Shown here: positions 16,517 to 25,566 of the stretch, in pieces
How positions within the stretch are numbered: the first letter of the stretch is position 1
Layout: each line of letters begins with the position of its first letter
The notes under the pieces: generated by a model
Seen by the model: only the letters and a program-made list of their open reading frames with translations
Told to the model about the DNA's origin: nothing
Database searches by the model: none
Translations under genes and position numbers: made by a program
Source of the DNA: Streptomyces sp. NRRL F-2580
GTDB lineage: Bacteria > Actinomycetota > Actinomycetes > Streptomycetales > Streptomycetaceae
DNA: 64,000 bases
Assembly: GCF_000720115.1 (NCBI RefSeq)
Contig: NZ_JOIR01000007.1
Location: 136,796 to 200,795, forward strand
Direction: 5' to 3'

Positions 16517-17083
16517 GTGAACAAGAAGCTTGCGGCCGCATTGTCGGGCGGTGCGGTGCTGATGCTCGTCCTGTCCGGCTGCGGCGGGGACGAGACCGAC
16601 GAGAAGGCCAGCGCCTGGGCCAAGAAGGTCTGCGACAAGTGGCAGCCCGAACTCAAGAAGATCGAGACCGCCAACGCCGACATCAAGCGCGTGGCGACGG
16701 AGAGCAGCAAGCCCGAGGAGGTCCAGCAGACCGATTCCGCGGCTTTCGCGACCATGTCGGAGTCGTACAAGACCATGGGGGCCGCCCTGCAGTCGGCGGG
16801 AGTTCCGCCGGTCAAGGACGGCGCGGCGACCCAGGAGGCGGCCGCCAAGGGCTTCGAGGCGACGTCCAAGGGGTACGCCGACCTGAAGACGAAGATGGAC
16901 GCCCTCGACCCCAAGGAGCAGACGAAGTTCGCCGACGGCCTGAAGGAGGTCGCCGGCGGCCTCCAGGAGGCGACGAAGGGCGGCCAGGACGCCCTCGCCA
17001 CGCTCAACGCGGGCGGCCTGGACAAGGCGATCAACGCCCAGAAGGGCTGTCAGGTCGCGGCGCCGTCGCCCACGCCGAAGTAG
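16517..17083 (+). CDS. Small secreted lipoprotein
   Basis: 188-residue protein with signal sequence and lipobox L-S-G-C22, mature part starting GGDETDEKAS. The rest is Lys/Ala/Glu-rich and helical, with no recognised domain, and ends in a Pro/Thr stretch. A GTG start follows the weak site GAAGGGA. It lies alone between two hairpins. Similar lipoproteins follow hppA in other streptomycetes from memory; the function is unknown. Confidence 0.78.
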   Translation: MNKKLAAALSGGAVLMLVLSGCGGDETDEKASAWAKKVCDKWQPELKKIETANADIKRVATESSKPEEVQQTDSAAFATMSESYKTMGAALQSAGVPPVKDGAATQEAAAKGFEATSKGYADLKTKMDALDPKEQTKFADGLKEVAGGLQEATKGGQDALATLNAGGLDKAINAQKGCQVAAPSPTPK

Positions 17084-17094
17084 GGCGTCCGATC

Positions 17095-17134
17095 AGGGCG
17101 GCCGGGGTCCCGGAAGGGGCCGCGGCCGCCCTTT
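17095..17134 (+). terminator. Hairpin after the lipoprotein gene
   Basis: AGGGCGGCC pairs with GGCCGCCCT across about 20 bases and is followed by TTCG. It is a probable terminator 11 bases beyond the stop. Confidence 0.55.
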
Positions 17135-17191
17135 CGTACGTACGGGGCCCGGCTGATCGGCAGGACGGGCCCCAGCGGACACAATGGACGC

Positions 17192-18706
17192 GTGAGTACC
17201 ACCAGCCTCCCCACGTCCGCCCATGCCGCCGAACTCCGCAGTGCCCTGCTGGCCGCCGGTTTCACCGCCGACGGACTGCTCGACCTGCTCGGCGCCCCCG
17301 CCTACGCCGCCCTGGCCCGCAGTGAGACGGTCCCCGCCCTGCGCGCCACCCGTGGCGCCGGCGACGGCCCGCTCGCGAGCCTGGTCCGGCTGTTCCTGCT
17401 CCAGCAGCCCGAGCCGTACGTGCACGCCGCCGCCGCGCTGCCCGTCGACGCGGCCCTGGCCGACGGCTGGCTCCGGCTGGAGGGCGACGAGGTGCACGCG
17501 ACCGTCGACGTGCGCCCGTACGGCGGCCCGGACGGCGAGGACTGGTTCATCGTGTCCGACCTCGGCTGCGCCGTCGGCGGGGCCGGCGGGATCGGCAGCC
17601 GCGAGGAGGGGGTGGTCCTCGGCGTCGGCGGTGCCTCCACGACGCTGGCCGGGATCACCGTCCGCACCCCCGTCGACTCCGCCCTCGACGTCGGCACCGG
17701 ATCGGGCATCCAGGCGCTGCACGCCTCCCGGCACGCCACCCGGGTCACCGCCACCGACGTCAACCCGCGCGCCCTGGCCTTCACCCGTCTGACGCTGGCC
17801 CTGTCGGGCGCCCCGGAGGCCGAGCTGCTCACCGGGTCACTCTTCGAACCTGTCGGCGAGGCGACGTACGACCTGATCGTGTCGAACCCGCCGTTCGTGA
17901 TCTCCCCGGGCGCCCGGCTGACGTACCGGGACGGCGGAATGGGCGGCGACGACCTGTGCCGGACCTTGGTCCAGGAGGCCGGAGCGCGGCTCAACCCGGG
18001 CGGGTACGCGCAGTTCCTCGGCAACTGGCAGCACGTCGAGGGCGAGGACTGGCGCGACCGGCTGCGCTCCTGGGTGCCGCGCGGCTGCGACGCCTGGATC
18101 GTGCAGCGTGACGTGCAGGACGTGACGCAGTACGCGGAGCTGTGGCTGCGCGACGCGGGCGACCACCGGACCGACCCCGAGGAGTACGCGCGGCGGTACG
18201 AGGACTGGCTGGACGAGTTCGAGGCCCGCAAGACGAAGTCCGTCGGCTTCGGCTGGATCACCTTGCGCCGGTCGGACGCCGCCGAGCCCTCGATCGTGGT
18301 CGAGGAGTGGCCGCACACGGTGGAGCAGCCGCTCGGCGAGGCGGTGCTCGCCCACTTCGCCCGCCAGGACTACCTGCGGGAACACGATGACGCGGCTCTG
18401 CTGGAGGCGTACTTCGTGCTGGCCGAGGAAGTGGTGCAGGAGCAGGTCGGCGCGCCCGGCGCGGAGGACCCCGAGCACGTCGTGCTCCGGCAGAACCGCG
18501 GGATGCGGCGCGCCACCAAGGTCGACACGGTCGGCGCGGGCTTCGCCGGAGTGTGTGACGGCTCACTGACCGCGGGCCGGATCCTGGACGCGATCGCGCA
18601 GCTGGTGCAGGAGGACCCGGTGGTGCTGCGGGACCGGACGCCCGGGTCCATCCGGATGCTGGTCGAGCAGGGATTCCTGGAGCCGGGGCGGGGCCCCGCG
18701 CGGTAG
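17192..18706 (+). CDS. Class I SAM-dependent methyltransferase (N5-glutamine/N6-adenine type)
   Basis: 504-residue protein with a central Rossmann methyltransferase domain. Motif I is LDVGTGSGIQ (residues 165-174), acidic motif II TATDVNP follows, and the catalytic motif SNPPF lies near residue 230, the N-P-P-F form used by enzymes that methylate amide or ring nitrogens. N- and C-terminal extensions of about 150 and 190 residues have no motif I know. A GTG start is used. Homologues stand between hppA and topA in Streptomyces. Substrate (protein, RNA or DNA) is unknown. Confidence 0.85.
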   Translation: MSTTSLPTSAHAAELRSALLAAGFTADGLLDLLGAPAYAALARSETVPALRATRGAGDGPLASLVRLFLLQQPEPYVHAAAALPVDAALADGWLRLEGDEVHATVDVRPYGGPDGEDWFIVSDLGCAVGGAGGIGSREEGVVLGVGGASTTLAGITVRTPVDSALDVGTGSGIQALHASRHATRVTATDVNPRALAFTRLTLALSGAPEAELLTGSLFEPVGEATYDLIVSNPPFVISPGARLTYRDGGMGGDDLCRTLVQEAGARLNPGGYAQFLGNWQHVEGEDWRDRLRSWVPRGCDAWIVQRDVQDVTQYAELWLRDAGDHRTDPEEYARRYEDWLDEFEARKTKSVGFGWITLRRSDAAEPSIVVEEWPHTVEQPLGEAVLAHFARQDYLREHDDAALLEAYFVLAEEVVQEQVGAPGAEDPEHVVLRQNRGMRRATKVDTVGAGFAGVCDGSLTAGRILDAIAQLVQEDPVVLRDRTPGSIRMLVEQGFLEPGRGPAR

Positions 18707-18820
18707 CGGCACCGGGATGTAACCCGGGGTTCGCCCGCCGTACCCCCGGGGCCGGCAGTCTCCTGCGCAGCGGGGTTCCGGGGGGAATCCCGAGGGTGGC
18801 CCAGGGGTAAGGGGAGCGGC

Positions 18821-19018
18821 GTGGAGAACGGTCCGGCGATCTTCGCGGCGGCCGTGTTCCTGCTGTTCGGGGCCGCTCTGCTGGCCTGGACGGGGGCGCG
18901 CGCCCTGCACCGCGAGCCGGTGGCCGAGGGCGTGCGCCCCGTCGTGGCGGTACCGCTGATCCTGCTCGCCGGCGGGGGCTCGCCGGCCCTCGGGGCGTGG
19001 TGCCCCGCCCGGCTCTGA
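18821..19018 (+). CDS. Small membrane protein
   Basis: 65 residues with one clear hydrophobic helix near the N-terminus (AIFAAAVFLLFGAALLAW) and a second weaker one. A GTG start follows AAGGGGAGCGGC. A small protein at this position between the methyltransferase and topA is also present in S. coelicolor as I remember it, which supports its reality. The function is unknown. Confidence 0.6.
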   Translation: MENGPAIFAAAVFLLFGAALLAWTGARALHREPVAEGVRPVVAVPLILLAGGGSPALGAWCPARL

Positions 19019-19305
19019 CACCGGAGTGCGAGGGTCCGTACGAGGGCCCGGTCCAGCCCCGATCCGGCCGGAAAAGCCGACGTGGGAAGGGGTGCGGGAG
19101 CGGGGCCAGACGGCCCCGCGGCCACCCGGCCCGGTGATCGGGAACGCCCCGGCGCGGCATCCGGGCGGCAGAAACGGCACTTGTCGGGTTACCGTTCGAG
19201 TGGCCGTTGCGGGCTTCTGCCGTTTGACACGGGGGCGGGTTGTACCGTCACACTCCGCAGCGTCGCCGTACTGCGACCGAGTGCCGACCGGAGAGAAGAG
19301 CCAAG

Positions 19306-22131
19306 TTGTCCCCGACTAGCGAGACCGCAAAGGGCGGCCGCCGACTCGTCATCGTCGAGTCCCCAGCCAAGGCGAAGACGATCAAGGGCTACCTCGGCCC
19401 GGGATACGTCGTCGAGGCGAGCGTCGGGCACATCCGCGACCTCCCGAACGGCGCGGCCGAGGTTCCCGACAAGTACACCGGCGAGGTCCGCCGTCTCGGC
19501 GTGGACGTCGAGCACGACTTCGCGCCCATCTACGTCGTCAACGCCGACAAGAAGGCCCAGGTCAGGAAGCTCAAGGAGCTGCTGGCCGAGTCCGACGAAC
19601 TCTTCCTCGCCACCGATGAGGACCGCGAGGGCGAAGCCATCGCGTGGCACCTGCAGGAAGTCCTCAAGCCCAAGGTCCCCGTCCACCGGATGGTCTTCCA
19701 CGAGATCACCAAGGACGCGATCCGCGACGCCGTCGCCAACCCGCGCGAGCTGAACCAGCGCATGGTCGACGCCCAGGAGACCCGCCGCATCCTCGACCGC
19801 CTCTACGGCTACGAGGTCTCGCCGGTCCTGTGGAAGAAGGTCATGCCTCGGCTGTCGGCCGGGCGCGTCCAGTCCGTCGCCACCCGCCTCGTCGTCGAGC
19901 GGGAGCGCGAGCGCATCGCCTTCCGCTCCGCCGAGTACTGGGACCTGACCGGAACCTTCTCCACCGGGCGCGCCGGTGACGCGTCCGACCCCTCGACGCT
20001 GGTCGCCCGCCTGAACACGGTGGACGGCAAGCGCGTGGCGCAGGGCCGCGACTTCGGCTCGAACGGGCAGCTCAAGAGCGAGGTGCTGCACCTCGACGAG
20101 GCGAACGCCCGGGCGCTCGCCGCGGCGCTGGCGGACACCTCGTTCGCCGTCCGCTCGGTCGAGTCCAAGCCGTACCGCCGTTCCCCGTACGCCCCCTTCC
20201 GTACGACGACGCTCCAGCAGGAGGCCTCGCGCAAGCTGGGCTTCGGTGCGAAGGCGACGATGCAGGTGGCGCAGAAGCTGTACGAGAACGGCTTCATCAC
20301 CTATATGCGTACCGACTCCACCACGCTGTCCGACACCGCGGTGTCGGCGGCGCGGGCGCAGGTCACCCAGCTGTACGGGGCCGACTACCTGCCGGAGAAG
20401 CCGCGCGTCTACGCCGGCAAGGTCAAGAACGCGCAGGAGGCGCACGAGGCGATCCGGCCTTCGGGTGATCGTTTCCGCACGCCGGCCGAGACGGGTCTGA
20501 CGGGCGACCAGTTCCGCCTGTACGAGCTGATCTGGAAGCGGACCGTCGCCTCCCAGATGAAGGACGCGGTCGGCAACAGCGTCACCGTGAAGATCGGTGG
20601 CCGGGCAGCCGACGGCCGGGACGCCGAGTTCACCGCCTCCGGCAAGACGATCACCTTCCACGGCTTCATGAAGGCGTACGTCGAGGGCGCGGACGACCCG
20701 AACGCCGAGCTCGACGACCGCGAGAAGCGGCTGCCGCAGGTCGCGGAGGGCGACGCGCTCGCCGCCGAGGAGATCACGGCGGACGGGCACTCGACCAAGC
20801 CGCCGGCCCGCTACACCGAGGCCTCGCTGGTCAAGGAGCTCGAAGAGCGCGAGATCGGCCGCCCGTCGACGTACGCGTCGATCATCGGCACGATCCTCGA
20901 CCGCGGGTACGTCTTCAAGAAGGGCACGGCGCTCGTGCCGTCCTTCCTGTCGTTCGCCGTGGTCAACCTGCTGGAGACGCACTTCGGCCGGCTCGTCGAC
21001 TACGACTTCACCGCGAAGATGGAGGACGACCTCGACCGCATCGCACGGGGCGAGGCCCAGTCCGTGCCGTGGCTGAAGCGCTTCTACTTCGGCTCGGAGG
21101 ACGCCACCGAGGTCGTCCCGGCCGACGGTGACGCGCTCGGCGGTCTGAAGGAGCTGGTCACGGACCTGGGCGCGATCGACGCCCGGGAGATCTCCTCCTT
21201 CCCGGTCGGCGAGGGCATCGTGCTGCGGGTCGGCCGCTACGGGCCGTACGTGGAGCGGGGCGAGAAGGACGCGGAGGGCCACCAGCGGGCCGACGTGCCG
21301 GACGACATGGCTCCGGACGAGCTGACGGTCGAGTACGCGGAGGAGCTGTTCGCGAAGCCGAGCGGCGAGTTCGAGCTCGGCAAGGACCCGGTCAGCGGCA
21401 ACGAGATCGTGGCCAAGGACGGCCGCTACGGGCCGTACGTGACGGAGATCCTGCCCGAGGGCACCCCGAAGACGGGCAAGAACGCGGTCAAGCCGCGCAC
21501 GGCCTCGCTCTTCCAGTCGATGTCCCTCGACACGGTGACCCTGGACGAGGCGCTGAAGCTGATGTCGCTGCCGCGCGTCGTCGGCGCGGACGCGGAGGGC
21601 GTGGAGATCACGGCCCAGAACGGCCGCTACGGCCCGTACCTGAAGAAGGGCACGGACTCGCGGTCCCTGGAGACCGAGGACCAGCTCTTCTCGATCACGC
21701 TCGACGAGGCGCTCGCGATCTACGCGCAGCCGAAGCAGCGGGGCCGCGCCGCGGCCAAGCCGCCGCTGAAGGAACTGGGCACGGACCCGGTCAGCGAGAA
21801 GCCGGTGGTCGTCAAGGACGGCCGCTTCGGGCCGTACGTGACGGACGGCGAGACGAACGCGACGCTGAGGCGGGACGACGACGTCGAGACCATCACGCCG
21901 GAGCGGGGCTACGAGCTGCTCGCGGAGAAGCGCGCGAAGGGCCCGGCCAAGAAGACGGCGAAGAAGGCCCCCGCCAAGAAGGCCCCGGCGAAGAAGGCGA
22001 CGGCGACGAAGACCGCCGCGAAGAAGACGACTGCGGCCAAGACGACTGCGGCCAAGAAGACGACCGCGAAGAAGACGACCGCGAAGAAGACGGTGGCCAA
22101 GAATGCCGCCGTCGCTCCCGCGGACGAGTAG
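19306..22131 (+). CDS. topA: DNA topoisomerase I with lysine-rich tail
   Basis: Type IA topoisomerase that relaxes negative supercoils, 941 residues. The Toprim domain begins LVIVESPAKAKTIKGYL, and DEDREGE at 104-110 binds Mg2+. The catalytic Tyr is about residue 333 in GFITYMRTDS. Instead of zinc fingers, the C-terminal part has repeated GRYGPYV/GRFGPYV modules followed by an about 50-residue Lys/Ala tail of AKKT/KKAP repeats, a known Streptomyces trait linked to processivity. I chose TTG 19306 (GGAGAGAAG upstream); the family N-terminus begins there. A perfect palindromic terminator follows. Confidence 0.96.
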   Translation: MSPTSETAKGGRRLVIVESPAKAKTIKGYLGPGYVVEASVGHIRDLPNGAAEVPDKYTGEVRRLGVDVEHDFAPIYVVNADKKAQVRKLKELLAESDELFLATDEDREGEAIAWHLQEVLKPKVPVHRMVFHEITKDAIRDAVANPRELNQRMVDAQETRRILDRLYGYEVSPVLWKKVMPRLSAGRVQSVATRLVVERERERIAFRSAEYWDLTGTFSTGRAGDASDPSTLVARLNTVDGKRVAQGRDFGSNGQLKSEVLHLDEANARALAAALADTSFAVRSVESKPYRRSPYAPFRTTTLQQEASRKLGFGAKATMQVAQKLYENGFITYMRTDSTTLSDTAVSAARAQVTQLYGADYLPEKPRVYAGKVKNAQEAHEAIRPSGDRFRTPAETGLTGDQFRLYELIWKRTVASQMKDAVGNSVTVKIGGRAADGRDAEFTASGKTITFHGFMKAYVEGADDPNAELDDREKRLPQVAEGDALAAEEITADGHSTKPPARYTEASLVKELEEREIGRPSTYASIIGTILDRGYVFKKGTALVPSFLSFAVVNLLETHFGRLVDYDFTAKMEDDLDRIARGEAQSVPWLKRFYFGSEDATEVVPADGDALGGLKELVTDLGAIDAREISSFPVGEGIVLRVGRYGPYVERGEKDAEGHQRADVPDDMAPDELTVEYAEELFAKPSGEFELGKDPVSGNEIVAKDGRYGPYVTEILPEGTPKTGKNAVKPRTASLFQSMSLDTVTLDEALKLMSLPRVVGADAEGVEITAQNGRYGPYLKKGTDSRSLETEDQLFSITLDEALAIYAQPKQRGRAAAKPPLKELGTDPVSEKPVVVKDGRFGPYVTDGETNATLRRDDDVETITPERGYELLAEKRAKGPAKKTAKKAPAKKAPAKKATATKTAAKKTTAAKTTAAKKTTAKKTTAKKTVAKNAAVAPADE

Positions 22132-22142
22132 TCGGTCGCACT

Positions 22143-22171
22143 GAGCCCCCCGTGCCTGGCACGGGGGGCTC
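22143..22171 (+). terminator. Terminator of topA
   Basis: GAGCCCCCCGTGCC pairs perfectly with GGCACGGGGGGCTC around one base, 12 bases after the stop codon. Confidence 0.85.
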
Positions 22172-22178
22172 TCGATTT

Positions 22179-22229
22179 CAGCCCCGCCGGCGTTTGAGGC
22201 GCGGGGGCTCGGGGGCAGAGCCCCCGGAA
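22179..22229 (+). repeat. Intergenic palindromic repeat, copy 1
   Basis: Starts CAGCCCCGCCGGCG, continues TTGAGGCGCGGGGG and ends with the hairpin CGGGGGCAGAGCCCCCGG. Related copies occur at 41391-41446 (inverted) and 53638-53708 (diverged), all between genes. It is a dispersed non-coding repeat of the kind seen in Streptomyces chromosomes. Confidence 0.75.
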
Positions 22230-22303
22230 GGTGGGTCCGGAGTCACACCCGGCCTCGTCCACAGGCTTCCGCACCCGCCAAGCGCAGCGGATAGGCTGGG
22301 CGG

Positions 22304-25300
22304 ATGACGCGAGCCGAGCAGCCAACGGTCGTGACCGCCCCGGCGAACCCCACCTACGACGAAGCCCTAGCCGCGGATTCCCGCGAGCGTGCGGTGCGCG
22401 CACTGCTGCGCACTCCCAGGCTGCGCCGGCTGTGGAGCGCCCAGCTGGTGAGCGGCATCGGAGACGCCCTCGCCCTGCTGGTGCTGGTGCTGCTGGCCCT
22501 CCAGGCCGCGGCCACGGAAGGCGCCTTCGGCGGCGGATACCGCGGCGCGGCCCTCGCCGTCGCCGCCGTCTTCGGGGTGCGGATCCTCGCCACCCTGCTC
22601 TTCGGCGCAGTCCTCCTCGGCCCCTTCGCCGGACTCCTCGGCTCGGGCGGCAAGCTGGACCGCCGCTGGACGATGATCGGCGCCGACGGAGTCCGCATCG
22701 GCCTCTTCGTCGTCGCCCCGCTCTGGCTCGACTGGATCCCCGCCCACGCGCTCACCGCGCTGCTGGCCACCGTCTTCGTCTCCGGCGCCGCCGAGCGGCT
22801 GTGGACCCTCGCCAAGGAGAGCGCGGCGCCCGCCCTGCTGCCCGCGCCGCCCCCGGAGGGGGCGAGCGTACGGCCGCTCCCGGACCACCTGGACGCGCTG
22901 CGGCGGCTGACCCTGCGTACGGCTTTCGCGGCGCTCCCCGTCGCGGCGGCCGCGCTGCTCGCCGCGACCCTGGTGGGCAAGGCGCTCGGCCTCGGCGTGG
23001 ACTGGTTCGCCGCGAACCAGGCCGCCCTCGGCTCGTACGTGGCCGCCGGACTGTTCGCCGCGTCGGTCTCACTGCTGCTCCCACTGGTGCTGCCCACCGG
23101 GGCGACCCCGCGCCCGCGTTCCCCGCTGGAGGGCCTGCGCGCCCCCAAGGCGGGCGACCGGCCCGACAAGGGCCGTACGGGCGCCGTCCCCCTGCTGGTC
23201 CTCAGCTGCGCCGCGGTCGCCGGAGCGGTGTCCTGCGCCGTGGCCGTGGCCGTCCTGCACGCCTTCGACCTGGGCGGCGGCCCGGCCGCCTTCGCGCTGT
23301 TCGTGCTCGCGCTGGTCGGTGGCACCGCCGTCGGAATCCGCGCCACCCAGGCCGGCAAGGTGCTGCCCGGCCTGTCCCGGCGCCGGCTGCTGGCCCTCGC
23401 CATAGCGGTGACCGGGCTCGCGCTGCTGCTGACCGGCCTCGTCCCGGACACCGCGACCGTGCTCTTCCTCTCGCTGCTGGCCGGCGTCGCCGCGGGCATC
23501 GCGGCCAACGCCGGCCACACACTGCTGGACCAGGAGACCGAGGAATTCCGCCGGGCCCGGGTCACCGAGCACCTCCAGGCGGTCGTACGGGTGGCCGTGG
23601 CGCTCGGCGCCGTCGGCGCCCCGGCGCTGGCCGCGGTGATCGGCCCGCACCGGCTGACCGGCGCCGAGGTCGTCTTCGCGCACGGCGGCGCCGCCTTCAC
23701 CCTGATGCTGGTCGGCGCCCTGCTGCTGCCGGTGGCCGTGGTGGTGCTCACCAAGGCCGACGACCGCAGCGGCGTACCCCTGCGGCGCGACCTGCGCGAG
23801 GCGCTGCGCGGCGGGGAGCCGGTGCAGGCCGCGTCCGACACCGGGTTCTTCATCGCCCTGGAGGGCGGCGACGGCGCCGGCAAGTCCACCCAGGTCGAGG
23901 CGCTGGCCGCCTGGATACGGGACAAGGGCCACGAGGTCGTCGTGACCCGCGAGCCCGGGGCGACCCCCGTGGGCAAGCGGCTCCGCTCGATCCTGCTCGA
24001 CGTGTCCTCCGCCGGACTCTCGAACCGCGCCGAGGCGCTGCTGTACGCCGCCGACCGCGCGGAACACGTGGACACCGTGGTGCGCCCGGCCCTGGAGCGC
24101 GGCGCGGTCGTCATCTCGGACCGCTACATCGACTCCTCGGTGGCCTACCAGGGCGCCGGCCGCGACCTCTCCCCGACGGAGATCGCACGGATCTCGCGCT
24201 GGGCGACCGACGGGCTCGTGCCGAACCTGACCGTCCTGCTCGACGTGTCGCCGGAGGCGGCGCGGGAGCGCTTCACGGAGGCGCCGGACCGGCTGGAGTC
24301 GGAGCCGGCGGAGTTCCACCAGCGGGTGCGGTCCGGGTTCCTGACGCTCGCCGCGTCCGACCCCGGGCGCTACCTGGTGGTCGACGCGGGCCAGGACCCG
24401 GACTCGGTGACCACCGTCGTACGGCACCGCCTGGACCGGATGCTCCCCCTCTCCGAGGCCGAGATTGCCGCCCAGGCGGAGGCCCGGCGCCTCGCCGAGG
24501 AGGAGGCCCGGCGCAAGGCCGAGGAAGAGGCGGCCCGCAAGGCCGAGGAAGCGCGGCTCCGGGCCGAGGAAGAGGCCCGGCTGGCCCGCGAGGCCGAGGA
24601 AGCACGGATCAAGGCGGAGGCCGAGGCCGCGCGCAAGGCCGCCGAGGAGCGGCAGCGCGCCGAGGAGGAGGCCCGGGCCCGGGCCGAGGCCGAGCGGCTG
24701 CGCGCGGAGGCCGAGGAGAAGGCCCGCGCGGCGGAGGCCGAGCGGCTGCGCCGGCAGGCCGAGGAAGAGGCACGGCTGCGGGCCGAGGCCGAGGAGCGGC
24801 GGCTGGAGAAGCAGCGGCGGGCCGAGGAGGCCCTGCTGAAGGCCGAGGAGGCACGCCGGCTGGTGGAGGCCGCGTCGGCCGAGGCGGCGGCGAAGGCCGC
24901 GGCCGCTGCGGCTTCGGCGGCGGCTCCCGCGCCCGCCCCCGCACCGGCTCCGGCTCCGGCGCCCGCTCCGGCTCCCAAGGTGCCCATGACGAAGGAGCCG
25001 CACCCGGACGACGCGGTGACGGTCGAGACCCCGGTGGTCAAGCGGGTCGTCCAGCCGGATGACGTCACCCAGACCGTCCCGGTGCCGAAGGTCGACAGGG
25101 CGTCCGCCGAGGAGACGGCCGTACTGCCCCCCGTTCGCCCGGTCGACGAGACGGCGGTGCTGCCGCCGGTCCGTCCGGCGGCCGCCCCGCAGGGCGGCGC
25201 AGGCGCAGGCGCAGGTACCGGTCGGGCCCGGTCCGCTTCGCGGCCTACGGCCCGGCGCCCCGAGGAGGACCCGGCCGACCGGGTGCCGTCGGGCATCTTC

Positions 25301-25495
25301 CGGGACTCGGCCAACGACCGGACGCGGGAGCTGCCCGTGCTCGGCGAGGACGGCCGGCCGCAGCGGCAGCGCCCGGACTGGGCCGAGGAGACCCCGCTGG
25401 ACGATCTGCCGACGCTGGCGGACGAACTGCTGGGCCGCCACCGGGACGACGAGGACGGCGACGAGGGCGAACGAGGACCGCGCCGCCGCCGCTGA
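22304..25495 (+). CDS. tmk: Fusion of MFS-like membrane domain and thymidylate kinase
   Basis: 1063-residue three-part protein. Residues about 30-500 contain roughly 10-12 hydrophobic segments resembling an MFS transporter. Residues about 514-725 are a complete dTMP kinase: P-loop GGDGAGKST at 521-529, TREPGATPVG, and DRYIDSSVAYQGAG; the usual EPGGT is EPGAT. Residues about 724-870 form a long Glu/Arg/Ala coiled coil, followed by a Pro/Ala-rich and disordered charged tail. The kinase makes dTDP for DNA synthesis, here apparently tied to the membrane. The same fusion occurs in S. coelicolor as I recall (SCO3542). The gene lies directly before holB. What the membrane part transports, if anything, is unknown. 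Confidence 0.92.
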   Translation: MTRAEQPTVVTAPANPTYDEALAADSRERAVRALLRTPRLRRLWSAQLVSGIGDALALLVLVLLALQAAATEGAFGGGYRGAALAVAAVFGVRILATLLFGAVLLGPFAGLLGSGGKLDRRWTMIGADGVRIGLFVVAPLWLDWIPAHALTALLATVFVSGAAERLWTLAKESAAPALLPAPPPEGASVRPLPDHLDALRRLTLRTAFAALPVAAAALLAATLVGKALGLGVDWFAANQAALGSYVAAGLFAASVSLLLPLVLPTGATPRPRSPLEGLRAPKAGDRPDKGRTGAVPLLVLSCAAVAGAVSCAVAVAVLHAFDLGGGPAAFALFVLALVGGTAVGIRATQAGKVLPGLSRRRLLALAIAVTGLALLLTGLVPDTATVLFLSLLAGVAAGIAANAGHTLLDQETEEFRRARVTEHLQAVVRVAVALGAVGAPALAAVIGPHRLTGAEVVFAHGGAAFTLMLVGALLLPVAVVVLTKADDRSGVPLRRDLREALRGGEPVQAASDTGFFIALEGGDGAGKSTQVEALAAWIRDKGHEVVVTREPGATPVGKRLRSILLDVSSAGLSNRAEALLYAADRAEHVDTVVRPALERGAVVISDRYIDSSVAYQGAGRDLSPTEIARISRWATDGLVPNLTVLLDVSPEAARERFTEAPDRLESEPAEFHQRVRSGFLTLAASDPGRYLVVDAGQDPDSVTTVVRHRLDRMLPLSEAEIAAQAEARRLAEEEARRKAEEEAARKAEEARLRAEEEARLAREAEEARIKAEAEAARKAAEERQRAEEEARARAEAERLRAEAEEKARAAEAERLRRQAEEEARLRAEAEERRLEKQRRAEEALLKAEEARRLVEAASAEAAAKAAAAAASAAAPAPAPAPAPAPAPAPAPKVPMTKEPHPDDAVTVETPVVKRVVQPDDVTQTVPVPKVDRASAEETAVLPPVRPVDETAVLPPVRPAAAPQGGAGAGAGTGRARSASRPTARRPEEDPADRVPSGIFRDSANDRTRELPVLGEDGRPQRQRPDWAEETPLDDLPTLADELLGRHRDDEDGDEGERGPRRRR

Positions 25496-25566
25496 CCTCG
25501 GCGGGACGGGATTGTCAGTGGCGCCCGCCACAATGGGTGCACGGAGAGTGAAAGGTGGTGGGCGGG

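Noticed and set aside
13933..17034. Open frame of more than 1000 codons on the minus strand across hppA and its neighbour
   Set aside because: It is the antisense shadow of hppA, full of Asp/Gly/Val/Arg runs typical of reversed high-GC codons, and no domain is recognised.
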